The notes beneath the pieces were generated by a model that had not been told where the DNA came from, did not search any database, and saw only the letters and a list, made by a program, of their open reading frames with translations. Shown one piece after another: positions 16,941 to 27,575 of a stretch of DNA of 64,000 nucleotides (positions are counted from its first letter, which is position 1; each line of letters starts with the position of its first letter). Source of the stretch: Pseudomonadota bacterium (GTDB lineage Bacteria > Chloroflexota > UBA6077 > JAJPHF01); assembly GCA_021325365.1 (NCBI GenBank), contig JAJPHF010000113.1, forward strand, positions 1 to 64,000. Reading direction: 5' to 3'. The position numbers and the translations under genes are program-made.

Positions 16941-18509
16941 ATGCCAGCTCTCCGGCGCCTGTGGCTCGCGTTCATCCTGGTCACCCTCTCGGCGCTAGCT
17001 CTGGCCCCGCCCACCCCGCCCGTTACCGCGCAAACGGCCACGCCGACCGTTGCCCCGACCGAAACGCCCACTGCCACGCCCACCGAGCCGGCGACGGCGA
17101 CGCCCACGGCGGCGAGCACCGCGACCGCGGCGCCGACCGGCACGGCCACGCCGACCGCGATTCCCACCGCCGGCCCGACGCTGACTCCCGGGACGGTCCC
17201 GGCCGCCAACACGGTATACGTCCCGCTGATCCTGAACCGCGCCGCACAGCTTGAAACCGGCGTGCAGGTGCAGAACCTGAGCGGCGCCACGGCCACCGTG
17301 TCGATCACCTATTACGATCAGGACGGCCGCACTGTACCGCAGTGGGTGGATTCCGCGAGTGTGGGGCCGAACGCCTCGACGACCTTCTACACCCCGGCGA
17401 ACACGAACCTACCGGCCGGCTTCGTCGGCTCGGCGGTCGTTCAGTCCAACCAGCCCATCGGCGCCATCGTGAATGAGCAGACCCAGCCCGACGCCAGCCC
17501 GTTCTACGTAGGCACCTTCGACGCGCCGCGCACGCCCGCCACCTCGGTGTTCGTGCCCTACGCCGTAAAGCAAGTCGGCAGCCGCTCCAGCACGATCACC
17601 GTGCAGAACGCCGGCACGGCGCCGGCGAGCGTCGAAGCACGCTTCTTCACGCCGGACGGCCTGGCGGGGCGCTTCCAGGTGTTCATTCCCGCCCTCGCCT
17701 CGCGGCGCATCGCGCTCTCCGACCGCCCCGAGCTACCGGGCAACATGGATGCCGCCGCCGTCCTGCTCTCCGACCAGCCCATCGTCGCGATCGGCGACGT
17801 CTACGATAGCAGCACCGGAATCTTCCAGCTCTCGACCGGCGGTACCGGTGGGTCCACCGCCCAGCTGGCGCCGCTACTGTTCAAGGCCCGGAACGGCTGG
17901 GACAGCGAGATCCGGGTCCAGAACACGACTAGTGGCGCCGTGACGGTCCGCGTGAGCGTGCAGCCGACGGGCGGCGGGGCCCAAATCACCACCGCGCCCG
18001 TCACCGTGGCCCCGAATAGCCCCTACACCTTCCGGCCCACGGACGTGCCCGACCTGGCGCCCGGGCTCGTCGCCTCCGCGCAGGTCCAGGCCAGCGGCAA
18101 CGTTATGGCGGTCGTGTCGGAGTACAACCTCGGCAACAACACGGGCATGGCCTACAACGCCTTCGACCCGGCCGGGGCCACCCCCCGCATCAGCGTGCCG
18201 CTGATCTTCAAGGACCGGAACGGCTTCAACACCGGTGTGCAGGTCCAGAACGTGGACAACACCGACGCCCAGGCGCGCATCACCTACACGCTCTCGACGG
18301 GCGCGACCGCGGTGGACTTCGCCGTGGTGCCCGCCGGCGGCTCGTACACCTTCTATCAGCCGGACAACCAGGACCTGCCGGCTGGGTCCGTTGGCTCGGC
18401 CGTCGTCGAGAACATCGCCGGCGGCCAGCGGCTCGTGGCCATCGTGAACGAGGTGAACTACGCCCGCGGCGGCGACGCCTCCTCGACCTACGAGGGCCTG
18501 AACTACTAG
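16941..18509 (+). CDS. Secreted surface protein with four beta-sandwich-like repeats
   Basis: A 522-residue exported protein. It has an N-terminal signal peptide (LRRLWLAFILVTLSALALA, then PVTAQ), a 60-residue Thr/Pro linker of TATPT-type repeats (likely glycosylated spacer), and then four repeats of about 110 residues. Each repeat has a version of VYVPLILNR, GVQVQNLSGATATVSITYY, a PANTNLPAGFVGSAVV-like segment and an IVNEQ-like end. No sortase or other anchor is visible at the C-terminus. Two in-frame ATGs lie at 16935 and 16941; only 16941 has the GGGAG at a usable 6-base distance. Function is unknown; adhesion or matrix is a guess. Confidence 0.75.
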   Translation: MPALRRLWLAFILVTLSALALAPPTPPVTAQTATPTVAPTETPTATPTEPATATPTAASTATAAPTGTATPTAIPTAGPTLTPGTVPAANTVYVPLILNRAAQLETGVQVQNLSGATATVSITYYDQDGRTVPQWVDSASVGPNASTTFYTPANTNLPAGFVGSAVVQSNQPIGAIVNEQTQPDASPFYVGTFDAPRTPATSVFVPYAVKQVGSRSSTITVQNAGTAPASVEARFFTPDGLAGRFQVFIPALASRRIALSDRPELPGNMDAAAVLLSDQPIVAIGDVYDSSTGIFQLSTGGTGGSTAQLAPLLFKARNGWDSEIRVQNTTSGAVTVRVSVQPTGGGAQITTAPVTVAPNSPYTFRPTDVPDLAPGLVASAQVQASGNVMAVVSEYNLGNNTGMAYNAFDPAGATPRISVPLIFKDRNGFNTGVQVQNVDNTDAQARITYTLSTGATAVDFAVVPAGGSYTFYQPDNQDLPAGSVGSAVVENIAGGQRLVAIVNEVNYARGGDASSTYEGLNY

Positions 18510-18522
18510 CGCTCGACGAGCA

Positions 18523-18620
18523 GGAGTCGGCGACCCGCGGTCACGCGCGTGCCAGCGCGCTGGCGCACGCGGCCGGTGCGGTGCGCGCGCCGGCGCGCGG
18601 GACCGCGGGTCGCCGACTCC
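18523..18620. terminator. 20-bp long-arm inverted repeat after the surface protein
   Basis: The arms 18523-18542 and 18601-18620 are exact reverse complements, separated by a 58-base GC-rich core that can itself fold. It begins 13 bases after the surface-protein stop and ends just before a TATAAT hexamer (18628-18633) that may serve the next gene. There is no T-tract. Confidence 0.5.
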
Positions 18621-18712
18621 CGACGGCTATAATGGGGCGGATTTGCAGGTCGCGGGAGGCGTTGCATGGCGGAACGCAGGTGGACACCCAGCGCCGCGCC
18701 AGCGGCGGCCCA

Positions 18713-18970
18713 ATGAGCGACCCGACGGACGACGCGCCGCGCGGCCGGCCGCCGGGGCCGCCGCCGGTGAACATGACCCGCGAGTTAATCGGCTCGGCGC
18801 TGGGAGCCCTCGCGGGTGCCGTCATCGCGCAGGCGCTAGGCGGCGAGAAGGAGACGATCGTCGCCGCGGCCATCGCGGGCGGGTTCGTCGGGCCGGGGCT
18901 GCTGACCACTGTCCGCCGGGGCTGGCGCGCCCGGCGCGGCCGCCGCGATGGCCCCCCGCCCCCCGACTGA
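18713..18970 (+). CDS. Small Gly/Ala-rich membrane protein
   Basis: An 85-residue protein with an acidic and Pro-rich N-terminus, a hydrophobic central helix pair (around LIGSALGALAGAVIAQALGG and IVAAAIAGGFVGPGLLTTV) and a basic, Arg-rich end. Glycine-zipper-like spacing (GxxxG) is visible. No family is named. The ATG has no clear ribosome binding site; a GTG at 18680 is an alternative start. A TATAAT at 18628-18633 may be its -10. Confidence 0.5.
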   Translation: MSDPTDDAPRGRPPGPPPVNMTRELIGSALGALAGAVIAQALGGEKETIVAAAIAGGFVGPGLLTTVRRGWRARRGRRDGPPPPD

Positions 18971-18975
18971 GCGCC

Positions 18976-19662
18976 CTAGCGGCGCGCTGCCCACGGTCCG
19001 ACTGGCGCCGAACGCGCGAGCAACCGCGCGGCGGCGCGTGCCACGCGCTCGTAGTAGCGCCCGCTACGCGGGACGAGCGTGCCGCGGGCGAGCACCACCG
19101 GGTCCTCCCGCCAGCCAGCGGCACCCAGCAGCCAACCGCGCGTTCGGGCGTGCCGCACGGCGCCGCGGGCGAGCGCGGCCAGCGTCGCGGCAGGCAGCGC
19201 GGCGACACCATCCACCTCGGCCGGGTCAGGGCGGTAAGCGTCGAGCGGCTGGTCGCAGCGCAGCAGGTACACATCCTGGTACTCGCGGTCCCGCAGGCCA
19301 TCGGGATAACGAATGATCTCCCGATGCCGCTCCAGCCAGACGAGCGCCTCGGCCGGCGCAACGATCCCTAGCTCCTCTGCCAGCTCGCGCAGCCCGCCGG
19401 CCACGCTCTCGCCGGGGCGATAGTGACCGGCGGCGCTCACGTCCCAGGCGCCCGGGTGCGTGTCCTTCGTGCGCGCCCGCCGCTGCAGAATCAGCTCCGC
19501 CCCGCGCCGCCCCGCGCGCACGATCCAGCAGTGGAAGGAGCGGTGCCACAGGCCCTCCCGGTGGACCAGGCCACGAGGGCGCCCGGCGGGCAGCGGCCGG
19601 CCGCACTCGTCGCAGACCGCGAGCAGTTCGTCCGCGGGCGCGAGATCGTGCACTCCAGTCAC
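18976..19662 (-). CDS. Nudix hydrolase (YfcD/IPP isomerase-like)
   Basis: A 228-residue Nudix protein. The signature GHYRPGESVAGGLRELAEEL (GX5EX7REUXEEXGU) lies near residue 110, preceded by HREGLWHRSFHCWIV and DTHPGAWDVSAAGH, as in the YfcD/IPP isomerase-like branch. A CDECG knuckle near the N-terminus could bind metal. These enzymes hydrolyse nucleoside-diphosphate-linked compounds; the substrate is unknown. The GTG at 19662 follows CAGGAG by 7 bases, choosing it over the far-upstream open frame. It is divergent from the MFS gene at 19820. Confidence 0.82.
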   Translation of the reverse strand: MTGVHDLAPADELLAVCDECGRPLPAGRPRGLVHREGLWHRSFHCWIVRAGRRGAELILQRRARTKDTHPGAWDVSAAGHYRPGESVAGGLRELAEELGIVAPAEALVWLERHREIIRYPDGLRDREYQDVYLLRCDQPLDAYRPDPAEVDGVAALPAATLAALARGAVRHARTRGWLLGAAGWREDPVVLARGTLVPRSGRYYERVARAAARLLARSAPVGPWAARR

Positions 19663-19819
19663 CTTGCGCTCCTGTTCGCGCGGCTCGCGCGGGCGACGGG
19701 TCGTGGGACCAATTGATAGAATACCAGGATACGACCGGGCGACAGCTACAGCCCCCTCCGAGAGCGCTGAGTGAGATTGCAAGCTTTCATAACTATGCCG
19801 CGCGGCAGGTACCGCCTGA

Positions 19820-21067
19820 ATGGCTAACCGCCCTGCCGCTCGCCCCTTACTGCCAGAGGCACCATCTCCGGATGTGCACCTGGCGCCAAGCGCACCCCAC
19901 TCGGCCCGCGCCGTTCCGCCCGGCGCGGGCTGGGGCGCTATCGCCCTCATGTGCCTATCGGTGGTCGGCCCGGCCTCGAATTACACGAACCACGGGCCGC
20001 TGATACCGCTGATCTCGGCCGACCTCGGCTTGACGGCCGCGCAGGCCGGGCTCATGTCCACGGCCTTCTTCACCGGGCTCCTGCTGACGGCGCTCGTCGT
20101 CGGCTACCAGATCGACCGCGACGGCGGCAAGCGGGTGCTCGTCCCGAGCTTCGCGGTGCTCGTGGCCGGCAACCTGCTGGTGGCCTTCGTGCCCAACCTG
20201 GGGCTGCTGCTGCTGGCGAAGTTCATCGCCGGCCTGGGCGCCGGCGGTTGCTTCACCGCGGGGCTCAGCTACACGCGCGTGATGGCCCCACCGGGGCGCC
20301 GCTTCCTGGCTCAGGGGCTGTTCGGCGGTACCTACCTGGCGGTTTCCGGCAGCACGGTCTACCTGATGCCGGCGCTGGCGGCGCCGCTCGGGTGGCGGGG
20401 TGCCCTCCTGCTGACGGGCCTGGCGATCGGCGCGCTGGGCGTCGTCTACGCCGTGCTGGCCCCGGGCGACCCGGGCATCCCAACGCCGGGCGGGATCTTC
20501 TACGCGCTCCGCAGCCGGGACGCCTGGATCCTCTCCTTCGTCCACATGTGCGGGTTCGGCCTGGCGATGGTCATGGCCACCTGGGCGGCAGTGTTCCTCG
20601 TCCACGACCGGGGGCTGCCACTCCAGGAGGCGAGCTTGCTCGGGTCGCTGGTGCTGCTGGGCGGCGTCGCCTGGCGCCCACTTGGCGGCGCGCTCGTCGA
20701 CCGACGGGTCATCGGCTCGCTCCGGCTGATGCGCCTGTCGCTGGTGGTCGCCATCGGCGGGCTCATCTGGCTGGCGCTCGGCTGGGCCGGCCTGGCGGGC
20801 GCCGTGCTGGGGCTGCTGGTCGTCGGCTTGGGCACTAGCCTCCCCTACGCCGCGGTGTTCAACGGCGCCGCGCTCAGCGTCCCGGAGAGCCCCGCGTCGG
20901 CGCAGGCGCTGGTCGGCTGGGCAGGCGCATTCCTCGTGCTGCTCGGGCCGCCCATCGTCGGCGCGCTGCTGGAGACCACCGGCTCGTTCGCGGCGGGCTA
21001 CCTCGTGCTGGCGGCGTTCGTCGTGGCCACGCTCGTCGGCACTCGCTGGCTGCGGCTGGAGCGCTAG
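19820..21067 (+). CDS. MFS transporter (12-helix, NNP/CynX-like)
   Basis: A 415-residue integral membrane permease with about 12 hydrophobic helices after a roughly 35-residue polar N-terminus. Helix 1 region reads SNYTNHGPLIPLISADLGLT, motif A-like loop YQIDRDGGKRVLVPS, and helix 4 carries the GLGAGGCFTAGLSYT small-residue run seen in nitrate/cyanate-type MFS carriers. The cargo is unknown. It is divergent from the Nudix gene, with about 155 bases between them. A weak stem at 21120-21180 may end transcription. Confidence 0.78.
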   Translation: MANRPAARPLLPEAPSPDVHLAPSAPHSARAVPPGAGWGAIALMCLSVVGPASNYTNHGPLIPLISADLGLTAAQAGLMSTAFFTGLLLTALVVGYQIDRDGGKRVLVPSFAVLVAGNLLVAFVPNLGLLLLAKFIAGLGAGGCFTAGLSYTRVMAPPGRRFLAQGLFGGTYLAVSGSTVYLMPALAAPLGWRGALLLTGLAIGALGVVYAVLAPGDPGIPTPGGIFYALRSRDAWILSFVHMCGFGLAMVMATWAAVFLVHDRGLPLQEASLLGSLVLLGGVAWRPLGGALVDRRVIGSLRLMRLSLVVAIGGLIWLALGWAGLAGAVLGLLVVGLGTSLPYAAVFNGAALSVPESPASAQALVGWAGAFLVLLGPPIVGALLETTGSFAAGYLVLAAFVVATLVGTRWLRLER

Positions 21068-21201
21068 GCTATCCGCCAGCCGCGGATTCTCGCGATGGCC
21101 GCACGCCTGTCGGAGCCCCGACGCCCGCCCCGCCCTCTGCCCGAGCCTTGCTCCGGCCGTGCGGTCGGGCGCAGGGCGGAGCGCTCCTCGCTCACTTTAG
21201 A

Positions 21202-21240
21202 TTAGCAATTTCCCGCACAAACGTTTATAATGACGTTGTG
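21202..21240 (+). promoter_or_regulatory. clpC promoter with overlapping inverted repeat
   Basis: TTAGCA (21202-21207) and a perfect TATAAT (21226-21231) are 18 bases apart. CACAA at 21216-21220 and TTGTG at 21236-21240 are exact inverted arms flanking the -10, so a repressor dimer bound there would block the promoter. It does not match the CIRCE or CtsR operators. Confidence 0.5.
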
Positions 21241-21286
21241 AGTGCCGGCGAGCGGCGAGCCGCGGCCGGCCGGAGGTTTGGGGCAC

Positions 21287-23737
<2,451 letters not shown>

Positions 23738-23760
23738 CAACCAGTCGGCTCATCCGCGAG

Positions 23761-23794
23761 ACGCCACGGGCTGGGAATTCCCAGCCCGTGGCGT
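23761..23794 (+). terminator. Intrinsic terminator after clpC
   Basis: A 17-bp perfectly self-complementary stem centred on GGAATTCC, with the right arm running directly into TTTT (23794-23797). It lies 23 bases after the clpC stop. Confidence 0.85.
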
Positions 23795-23886
23795 TTTCGT
23801 GTCACCGTAATCTTTGACCCTCTGCAACGGCAGCCCATATAGTCTGCCACAAGCGCACGGCGCCAACCTCCGCCTGGGGTGCCATC

Positions 23887-24759
23887 GTGAGACGACTACC
23901 CTTGCTCCTGACGCTCGCGTTGCTCGGCGGCTGCGCGGCGCCGCCCGTCAGCGGCAGCACCAGCCCGAGCGGCGGCACGCCGCCGCTCACCGCCATCGTC
24001 ACGTCATCCGATCTCGCGGTGGGGCCGAATCATTTCGGCCTCGCGCTATTGAACGACAAGAATCAGCCGGTGGCCGACGCACCCGTTCAGTTGAGCTTCT
24101 TCGACCTGAGCGGCGAGCAGCCGGTTCCCCTGACCGACGCGACCCCCACCTGGCGCCGCCCCGGCTCGGAGTGGAACCGCGGGCAGTACAAGGCCGACAT
24201 CACGTTCCAGCGCGCCGGCCCCTACGGCGTGCAGGCTTCGGTCGTGACGACATCCGGCGCGGCGCCCCAGGTCGCCCGCACCCGCTTCGACGTGAAGGCA
24301 CGCAGCGAGGCCCCGGCCGTCGGAGCGCTGGCGCCGCGCAGCCACAACCTGACGATCGCCGACAACGTCGACCCGATCGAGCTCTGTACGGCGACCGAGG
24401 AGACGTGTCGGGCGACCCGCGACCTGCGCCAGCTGACTATCGCGGACGCGATCGACCAGGGCAAGCCGCTCGTCGTGCTGTTCGCGACGCCGGGCTTCTG
24501 CACCAGCCAGACCTGCGGGCCGCAGCTAGACGTGCTGCAGTCGGTCGCGGAGCGCTACCGCGGGCGCGCAAACTTCATTCACGTCGAGATCTTCAGGGAT
24601 CCGCAGGCCCGGACCGTGAATTCGACAGTCCAGGAATGGAACCTCCCGAGCGAGCCGTGGACGTTCGTCGTGGACAGCACGGGCCACATTGCCGACCGCT
24701 TTGACGGCATTACGGCCGGCGAGGAGATCGAGCAGGCGCTCCAGGCGCTGCTGAGCTGA
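23887..24759 (+). CDS. Lipoprotein with C-terminal thioredoxin-like domain
   Basis: A 290-residue exported lipoprotein. The signal peptide ends in the lipobox LGGC with Cys16 as lipidation site, followed by a Ser/Gly/Pro linker. Residues 35-145 look like a beta-sandwich domain (FGLALLNDKNQPVADAPVQL). Residues 155-290 are thioredoxin-like, with a strand KPLVVLFATPGFC and a C-x4-C pair (Cys205, Cys210 in GFCTSQTCGP), and later SEPWTFVVDSTGHIADRFDG, as in Trx/Prx folds. The non-CxxC spacing suggests something other than a standard thioredoxin, perhaps a copper or peroxide-linked role. The GTG start has a weak ribosome binding site. Confidence 0.75.
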   Translation: MRRLPLLLTLALLGGCAAPPVSGSTSPSGGTPPLTAIVTSSDLAVGPNHFGLALLNDKNQPVADAPVQLSFFDLSGEQPVPLTDATPTWRRPGSEWNRGQYKADITFQRAGPYGVQASVVTTSGAAPQVARTRFDVKARSEAPAVGALAPRSHNLTIADNVDPIELCTATEETCRATRDLRQLTIADAIDQGKPLVVLFATPGFCTSQTCGPQLDVLQSVAERYRGRANFIHVEIFRDPQARTVNSTVQEWNLPSEPWTFVVDSTGHIADRFDGITAGEEIEQALQALLS

Positions 24760-24768
24760 GCGGCAATC

Positions 24769-25164
24769 CTACGCGTCGTCGATCCGCGTCGCGAGCAATC
24801 CGTCCGGCGTCTGCTCATACGTGACGAGGACCGGCTGGGCAAGCGTCATGTGCTCGCGCAAGTGCCCCGGGGTGACGTCCACGCCGGGGTCTACACGGAA
24901 GGTCAGCTCGCGGCCGTCGTCGGTCCGCACCGTCACGGCCTCCGTCACCGCGATGGACCGGGCCTGCACGTTCACGACCAGGCCACGCGCCTGCTGCACG
25001 CCCGTCTGGGCGTGCGCCTGACAGGCAACGCACCCCAGCAGCGCCAGCCCCACCAGCCCGAGAGCGATCACCAGCGAGGCGCCGCGCGGGGCGCCGGGTC
25101 GCCCGCGGATCGGCTCTGCGTTCTGGCCGCGCTGACCGCGTGGCGGCGGGAGCCCTACCACCAC
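24769..25164 (-). CDS. Small predicted lipoprotein or membrane-anchored protein
   Basis: A 131-residue protein with a basic N-terminus, a hydrophobic segment SLVIALGLVGLALLGCVACQ containing a lipobox-like LLGC, then a small beta domain (VVNVQARSIAVTEAVTVRTD, FRVDPGVDVTPGHLREHM) that resembles an OB- or DUF5666-type fold. GTG starts 2 bases after the TGA of the upstream zinc-binding gene, with GGAGG 6 bases ahead, so the two are coupled. No precise family is named. Confidence 0.6.
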   Translation of the reverse strand: MVVGLPPPRGQRGQNAEPIRGRPGAPRGASLVIALGLVGLALLGCVACQAHAQTGVQQARGLVVNVQARSIAVTEAVTVRTDDGRELTFRVDPGVDVTPGHLREHMTLAQPVLVTYEQTPDGLLATRIDDA

Positions 25165-25165
25165 C

Positions 25166-25405
25166 TCAACCCTCCGCCGGAATGCCCAGAAATTCTCGCA
25201 TCAGCTCGTAGAGCCGCGCGCGGCCGGCCGGCTGCGCCATCTGCAGGCCGTAGTGGTTGATATACGAGGCCGCGGCCTGCTGCCACTCGGCCCAGCAGGC
25301 CGGGCAGGTGTGCGCTTGCACTGCGGCGCCCACCGCGCCGGCGAGGGGCGGCCGGTCGAGGGCCTCGGCCTCCTGGCCGCACCGCGCGCACGTGACGATC
25401 GGCAT
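25166..25405 (-). CDS. Fe(2+)-trafficking (YggX)-like protein with zinc knuckles
   Basis: A 79-residue soluble protein. The C-terminal half, CWAEWQQAAASYINHYGLQM followed by ELMREFLGI, matches the YggX-type pattern W..W....I.....L....R..L...M..FL. The N-terminal half adds CxxC pairs (CARCGQEAE; CPAC) absent from proteobacterial YggX, so it may bind Zn or Fe. YggX proteins protect Fe-S clusters and limit labile iron. The ATG at 25405 is preferred to the longer frame because homologs start near MPIVTC and AGGAG precedes it by about 10 bases. It is upstream of, and coupled to, the lipoprotein gene. Confidence 0.65.
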   Translation of the reverse strand: MPIVTCARCGQEAEALDRPPLAGAVGAAVQAHTCPACWAEWQQAAASYINHYGLQMAQPAGRARLYELMREFLGIPAEG

Positions 25406-25468
25406 GGGACAGAACGCTCCTGTCGCGTCGGCGGGGAACGGCGCCGGGGCCAACTCAACCCGAGTATT

Positions 25469-26470
25469 CTAGCCCTTGGGCGCGAGGAACGCCACGGCTT
25501 GCCCGGGGATGATCGCGCTGCTGGTGGCGGCCGCGAGGCCCGCGGCGCTGATCCGGCGACCAAAGCCGTCGCGCGCGCGCGTGAACGCGGGGTCGTTGTA
25601 GACGAACTTGTCGCCGTCCAGGCCCCACAGCACGATGTAGTGATCGTCGCTGGCGCGCGACCCCTCGTGCCCCGGCAGGAGGCGGTACTTGACCAGGATC
25701 ATGATCGGGTGGCCCTGGCGTAGCTCCTCGCGCAGCTCGTCGGTCGTCCACGTATGGAAGTGCCGGCCGTCGTACAGACCACGGGTCGGCACGCCGAAGT
25801 CCTCGGCGACGTGCGCCAGGTGCTCCAGCGCAGTGCCCGTGTACGAGCCCCAGGTGCCCTGATAAGTATGCGACCGGTAGCGCAGCTCGTCCGTGCCCTT
25901 ATCTGTCCCGAAAGCGTCGAGCACCATGCCCAGCGAGGCCGGGCCGCAGTTCGCGCCGGCGAAGCGCGAGCCGTCGAGCTGCGTGCGCCAAGGGACGGTG
26001 ATCTCCCCCGCCGGCGCGGGCAGGCTGTCGGCCACGGCGTCCGGGGCCGCGGCGGGCGCGGCGTCCACCGCGTCCAATGTGGGATCGGCGAAGGCGACCG
26101 AGGGGGTGCCCATGAGGCCCCACCACAGGCCGAACGGCTCCAGCGCCACCTGGGGGCGCTCGGCGAGCAACCCGAACGGGTTGGGGCCGGCCGGGCCGGC
26201 CGCGCTCGCTGCCACGCGCACGTTGGCCGGTGGCCGCAACGTCAGCCCGAGCCCCAGCAGGGCCAGCAGCGCGCAGTGCCCGACGGCGCCCAGCCAGGGC
26301 GAGCGGGCACGAAGCGGCCGCCATTGGGGGACCACGTGGATAGTGAAGCGGGGCCCGCGCGCCCGCAGGGGACGGGGGGCCAGGGACGGCGTCGGCCGAA
26401 ACACAGTAAGCCGGGGATCGGCTCGAAGCGCACACATCTCGGGCGGCATCATACCTGAAATCGTGACCAA
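25469..26470 (-). CDS. Membrane-anchored C39-like papain-fold peptidase
   Basis: A 333-residue protein with a basic N-terminus (about 55 residues), one transmembrane/signal segment (AVGHCALLALLGLGLTL) and an Ala/Pro-rich spacer. The C39-like domain begins near residue 160: ITVPWRTQLDGSRFAGANCG, with the catalytic Cys near residue 175 (GANCGPASLGMVLDAFG), a later DDHYIVLWGLDGD with the catalytic His, and an NDP motif for the Asp/Asn. Such domains cleave peptides, often processing bacteriocins or cell-surface proteins. No ABC transporter is adjacent. The exact start is uncertain; Met residues 7, 8 and 12 are alternatives. Confidence 0.75.
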   Translation of the reverse strand: MVTISGMMPPEMCALRADPRLTVFRPTPSLAPRPLRARGPRFTIHVVPQWRPLRARSPWLGAVGHCALLALLGLGLTLRPPANVRVAASAAGPAGPNPFGLLAERPQVALEPFGLWWGLMGTPSVAFADPTLDAVDAAPAAAPDAVADSLPAPAGEITVPWRTQLDGSRFAGANCGPASLGMVLDAFGTDKGTDELRYRSHTYQGTWGSYTGTALEHLAHVAEDFGVPTRGLYDGRHFHTWTTDELREELRQGHPIMILVKYRLLPGHEGSRASDDHYIVLWGLDGDKFVYNDPAFTRARDGFGRRISAAGLAAATSSAIIPGQAVAFLAPKG

Positions 26471-26664
26471 AAGGAAGCCCCCGGCCCTTGCGTTTGGCCT
26501 AGAGGGCCCCCGCGCACCCCATCAACCGGCCCTCGGGCCGCACCAGGGAAGCAGGGATTCGCCGTGCCCGGAAGACGGCTGTAGCCGGCCAATGGCGCGT
26601 CCGGGGCGCATAGCTGGCGACTAGCGGCCGGTGGTAACATGCGCGTACTGGAGAGGAGAGCGTG

Positions 26665-27552
26665 ATGCAGACGAGCGTTGGACGGGCCGAAGAGTTTCCG
26701 CGCTACGATCCCGCCGCGCACTACGCGGTGACCACGGAGGACGTCGAATATCGCCGCGACGGCGAGACCGCCTGGCTCGCCCGCGTTTACCGGCCGCAGG
26801 GCAGCGGACCGTTTCCCGCGCTGCTCGACGTCCACGGCGGCGCCTGGAGCGCGGGCGACCGTCTCAACGACGCGCCCATGGACGAGGCGCTGGCGGCCAG
26901 CGGCATGGTGGTTGTGGCCGTCGACTTCCGGCTGGCGCCACAACATCCCTACCCCGCGTCGCTGGCCGACGTGAACTACGCGACGCGCTGGGTGAAAGCG
27001 CACGCCCCCGACTTCGGCGCCGACCCGCGCCACCTGGGAGCCCTCGGCTCATCTAGCGGCGGTCACCAGATCATGCTGAGCGCGATGCGGCCGCGCGACC
27101 CGCGGTACGCGGCGCTCACCCTGCCCGGGGCACCCGACGTGGATGCGACGGTGGCCTATGTGCTCGCTTGCTGGCCGATCCTCGACCCCTACGCGCGCTA
27201 CCTGTTCGCCCAGGAAACCGGCCGCGCCCAGCTAGTCACGCGCACGGAGGGCTTCTTCCTGACCGAGGAGGCCATGCAGGAGGGCAACCCGCAGCGCATC
27301 CTCGACCGGGGCGAGGCGGCGGAGCTACCCGCCGTGCTGCTGCTCCAGGGCACCGCGGACACGAACCTGACGGTCGAGATGTCCGAGCGGTTCGTGGCCT
27401 CGTACCGGGCCGCGGGCGGCCAGATCGAGATGGAGATCTTCCCGGACATGCCGCACGGCTTCGGCAACCAGCCAGGCCCGGAATCCGATCGCGCGATGGC
27501 GCTGATGAAGGCGTTTGTGGCGCGCCAGCTCAGGGCGGGCGCGCCGGCGTAG
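26665..27552 (+). CDS. Alpha/beta hydrolase (acetyl esterase/lipase type)
   Basis: A 295-residue hydrolase. Oxyanion-hole motif DVHGGAWSAGD (HGG) at about residue 55, nucleophile elbow LGSSSGGHQ (GxSxG), acid DTNLTVEM near residue 235 and His in MPHGFGNQ near residue 270 form a full catalytic triad of the HSL/esterase-lipase branch. The ATG at 26665 is chosen over the GTG at 26662 because GAGAGGAGAG lies at proper distance. It is followed after 23 bases by the DUF6282 gene, so both may act on the same small metabolite. Confidence 0.82.
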   Translation: MQTSVGRAEEFPRYDPAAHYAVTTEDVEYRRDGETAWLARVYRPQGSGPFPALLDVHGGAWSAGDRLNDAPMDEALAASGMVVVAVDFRLAPQHPYPASLADVNYATRWVKAHAPDFGADPRHLGALGSSSGGHQIMLSAMRPRDPRYAALTLPGAPDVDATVAYVLACWPILDPYARYLFAQETGRAQLVTRTEGFFLTEEAMQEGNPQRILDRGEAAELPAVLLLQGTADTNLTVEMSERFVASYRAAGGQIEMEIFPDMPHGFGNQPGPESDRAMALMKAFVARQLRAGAPA

Positions 27553-27575
27553 TGACCGAGAAGGAGAACGGCGAC

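Noticed and set aside
21197..21231. TTAGCA before clpC as half of a CIRCE element
   Set aside because: The GAGTGCTAA partner is absent at the required 9-base spacing.
26471..26664. Structured-looking leader of the C39 peptidase, considered as a c-di-AMP riboswitch
   Set aside because: Only isolated similarity (GGCGAATCC) was found; the other conserved blocks are absent.
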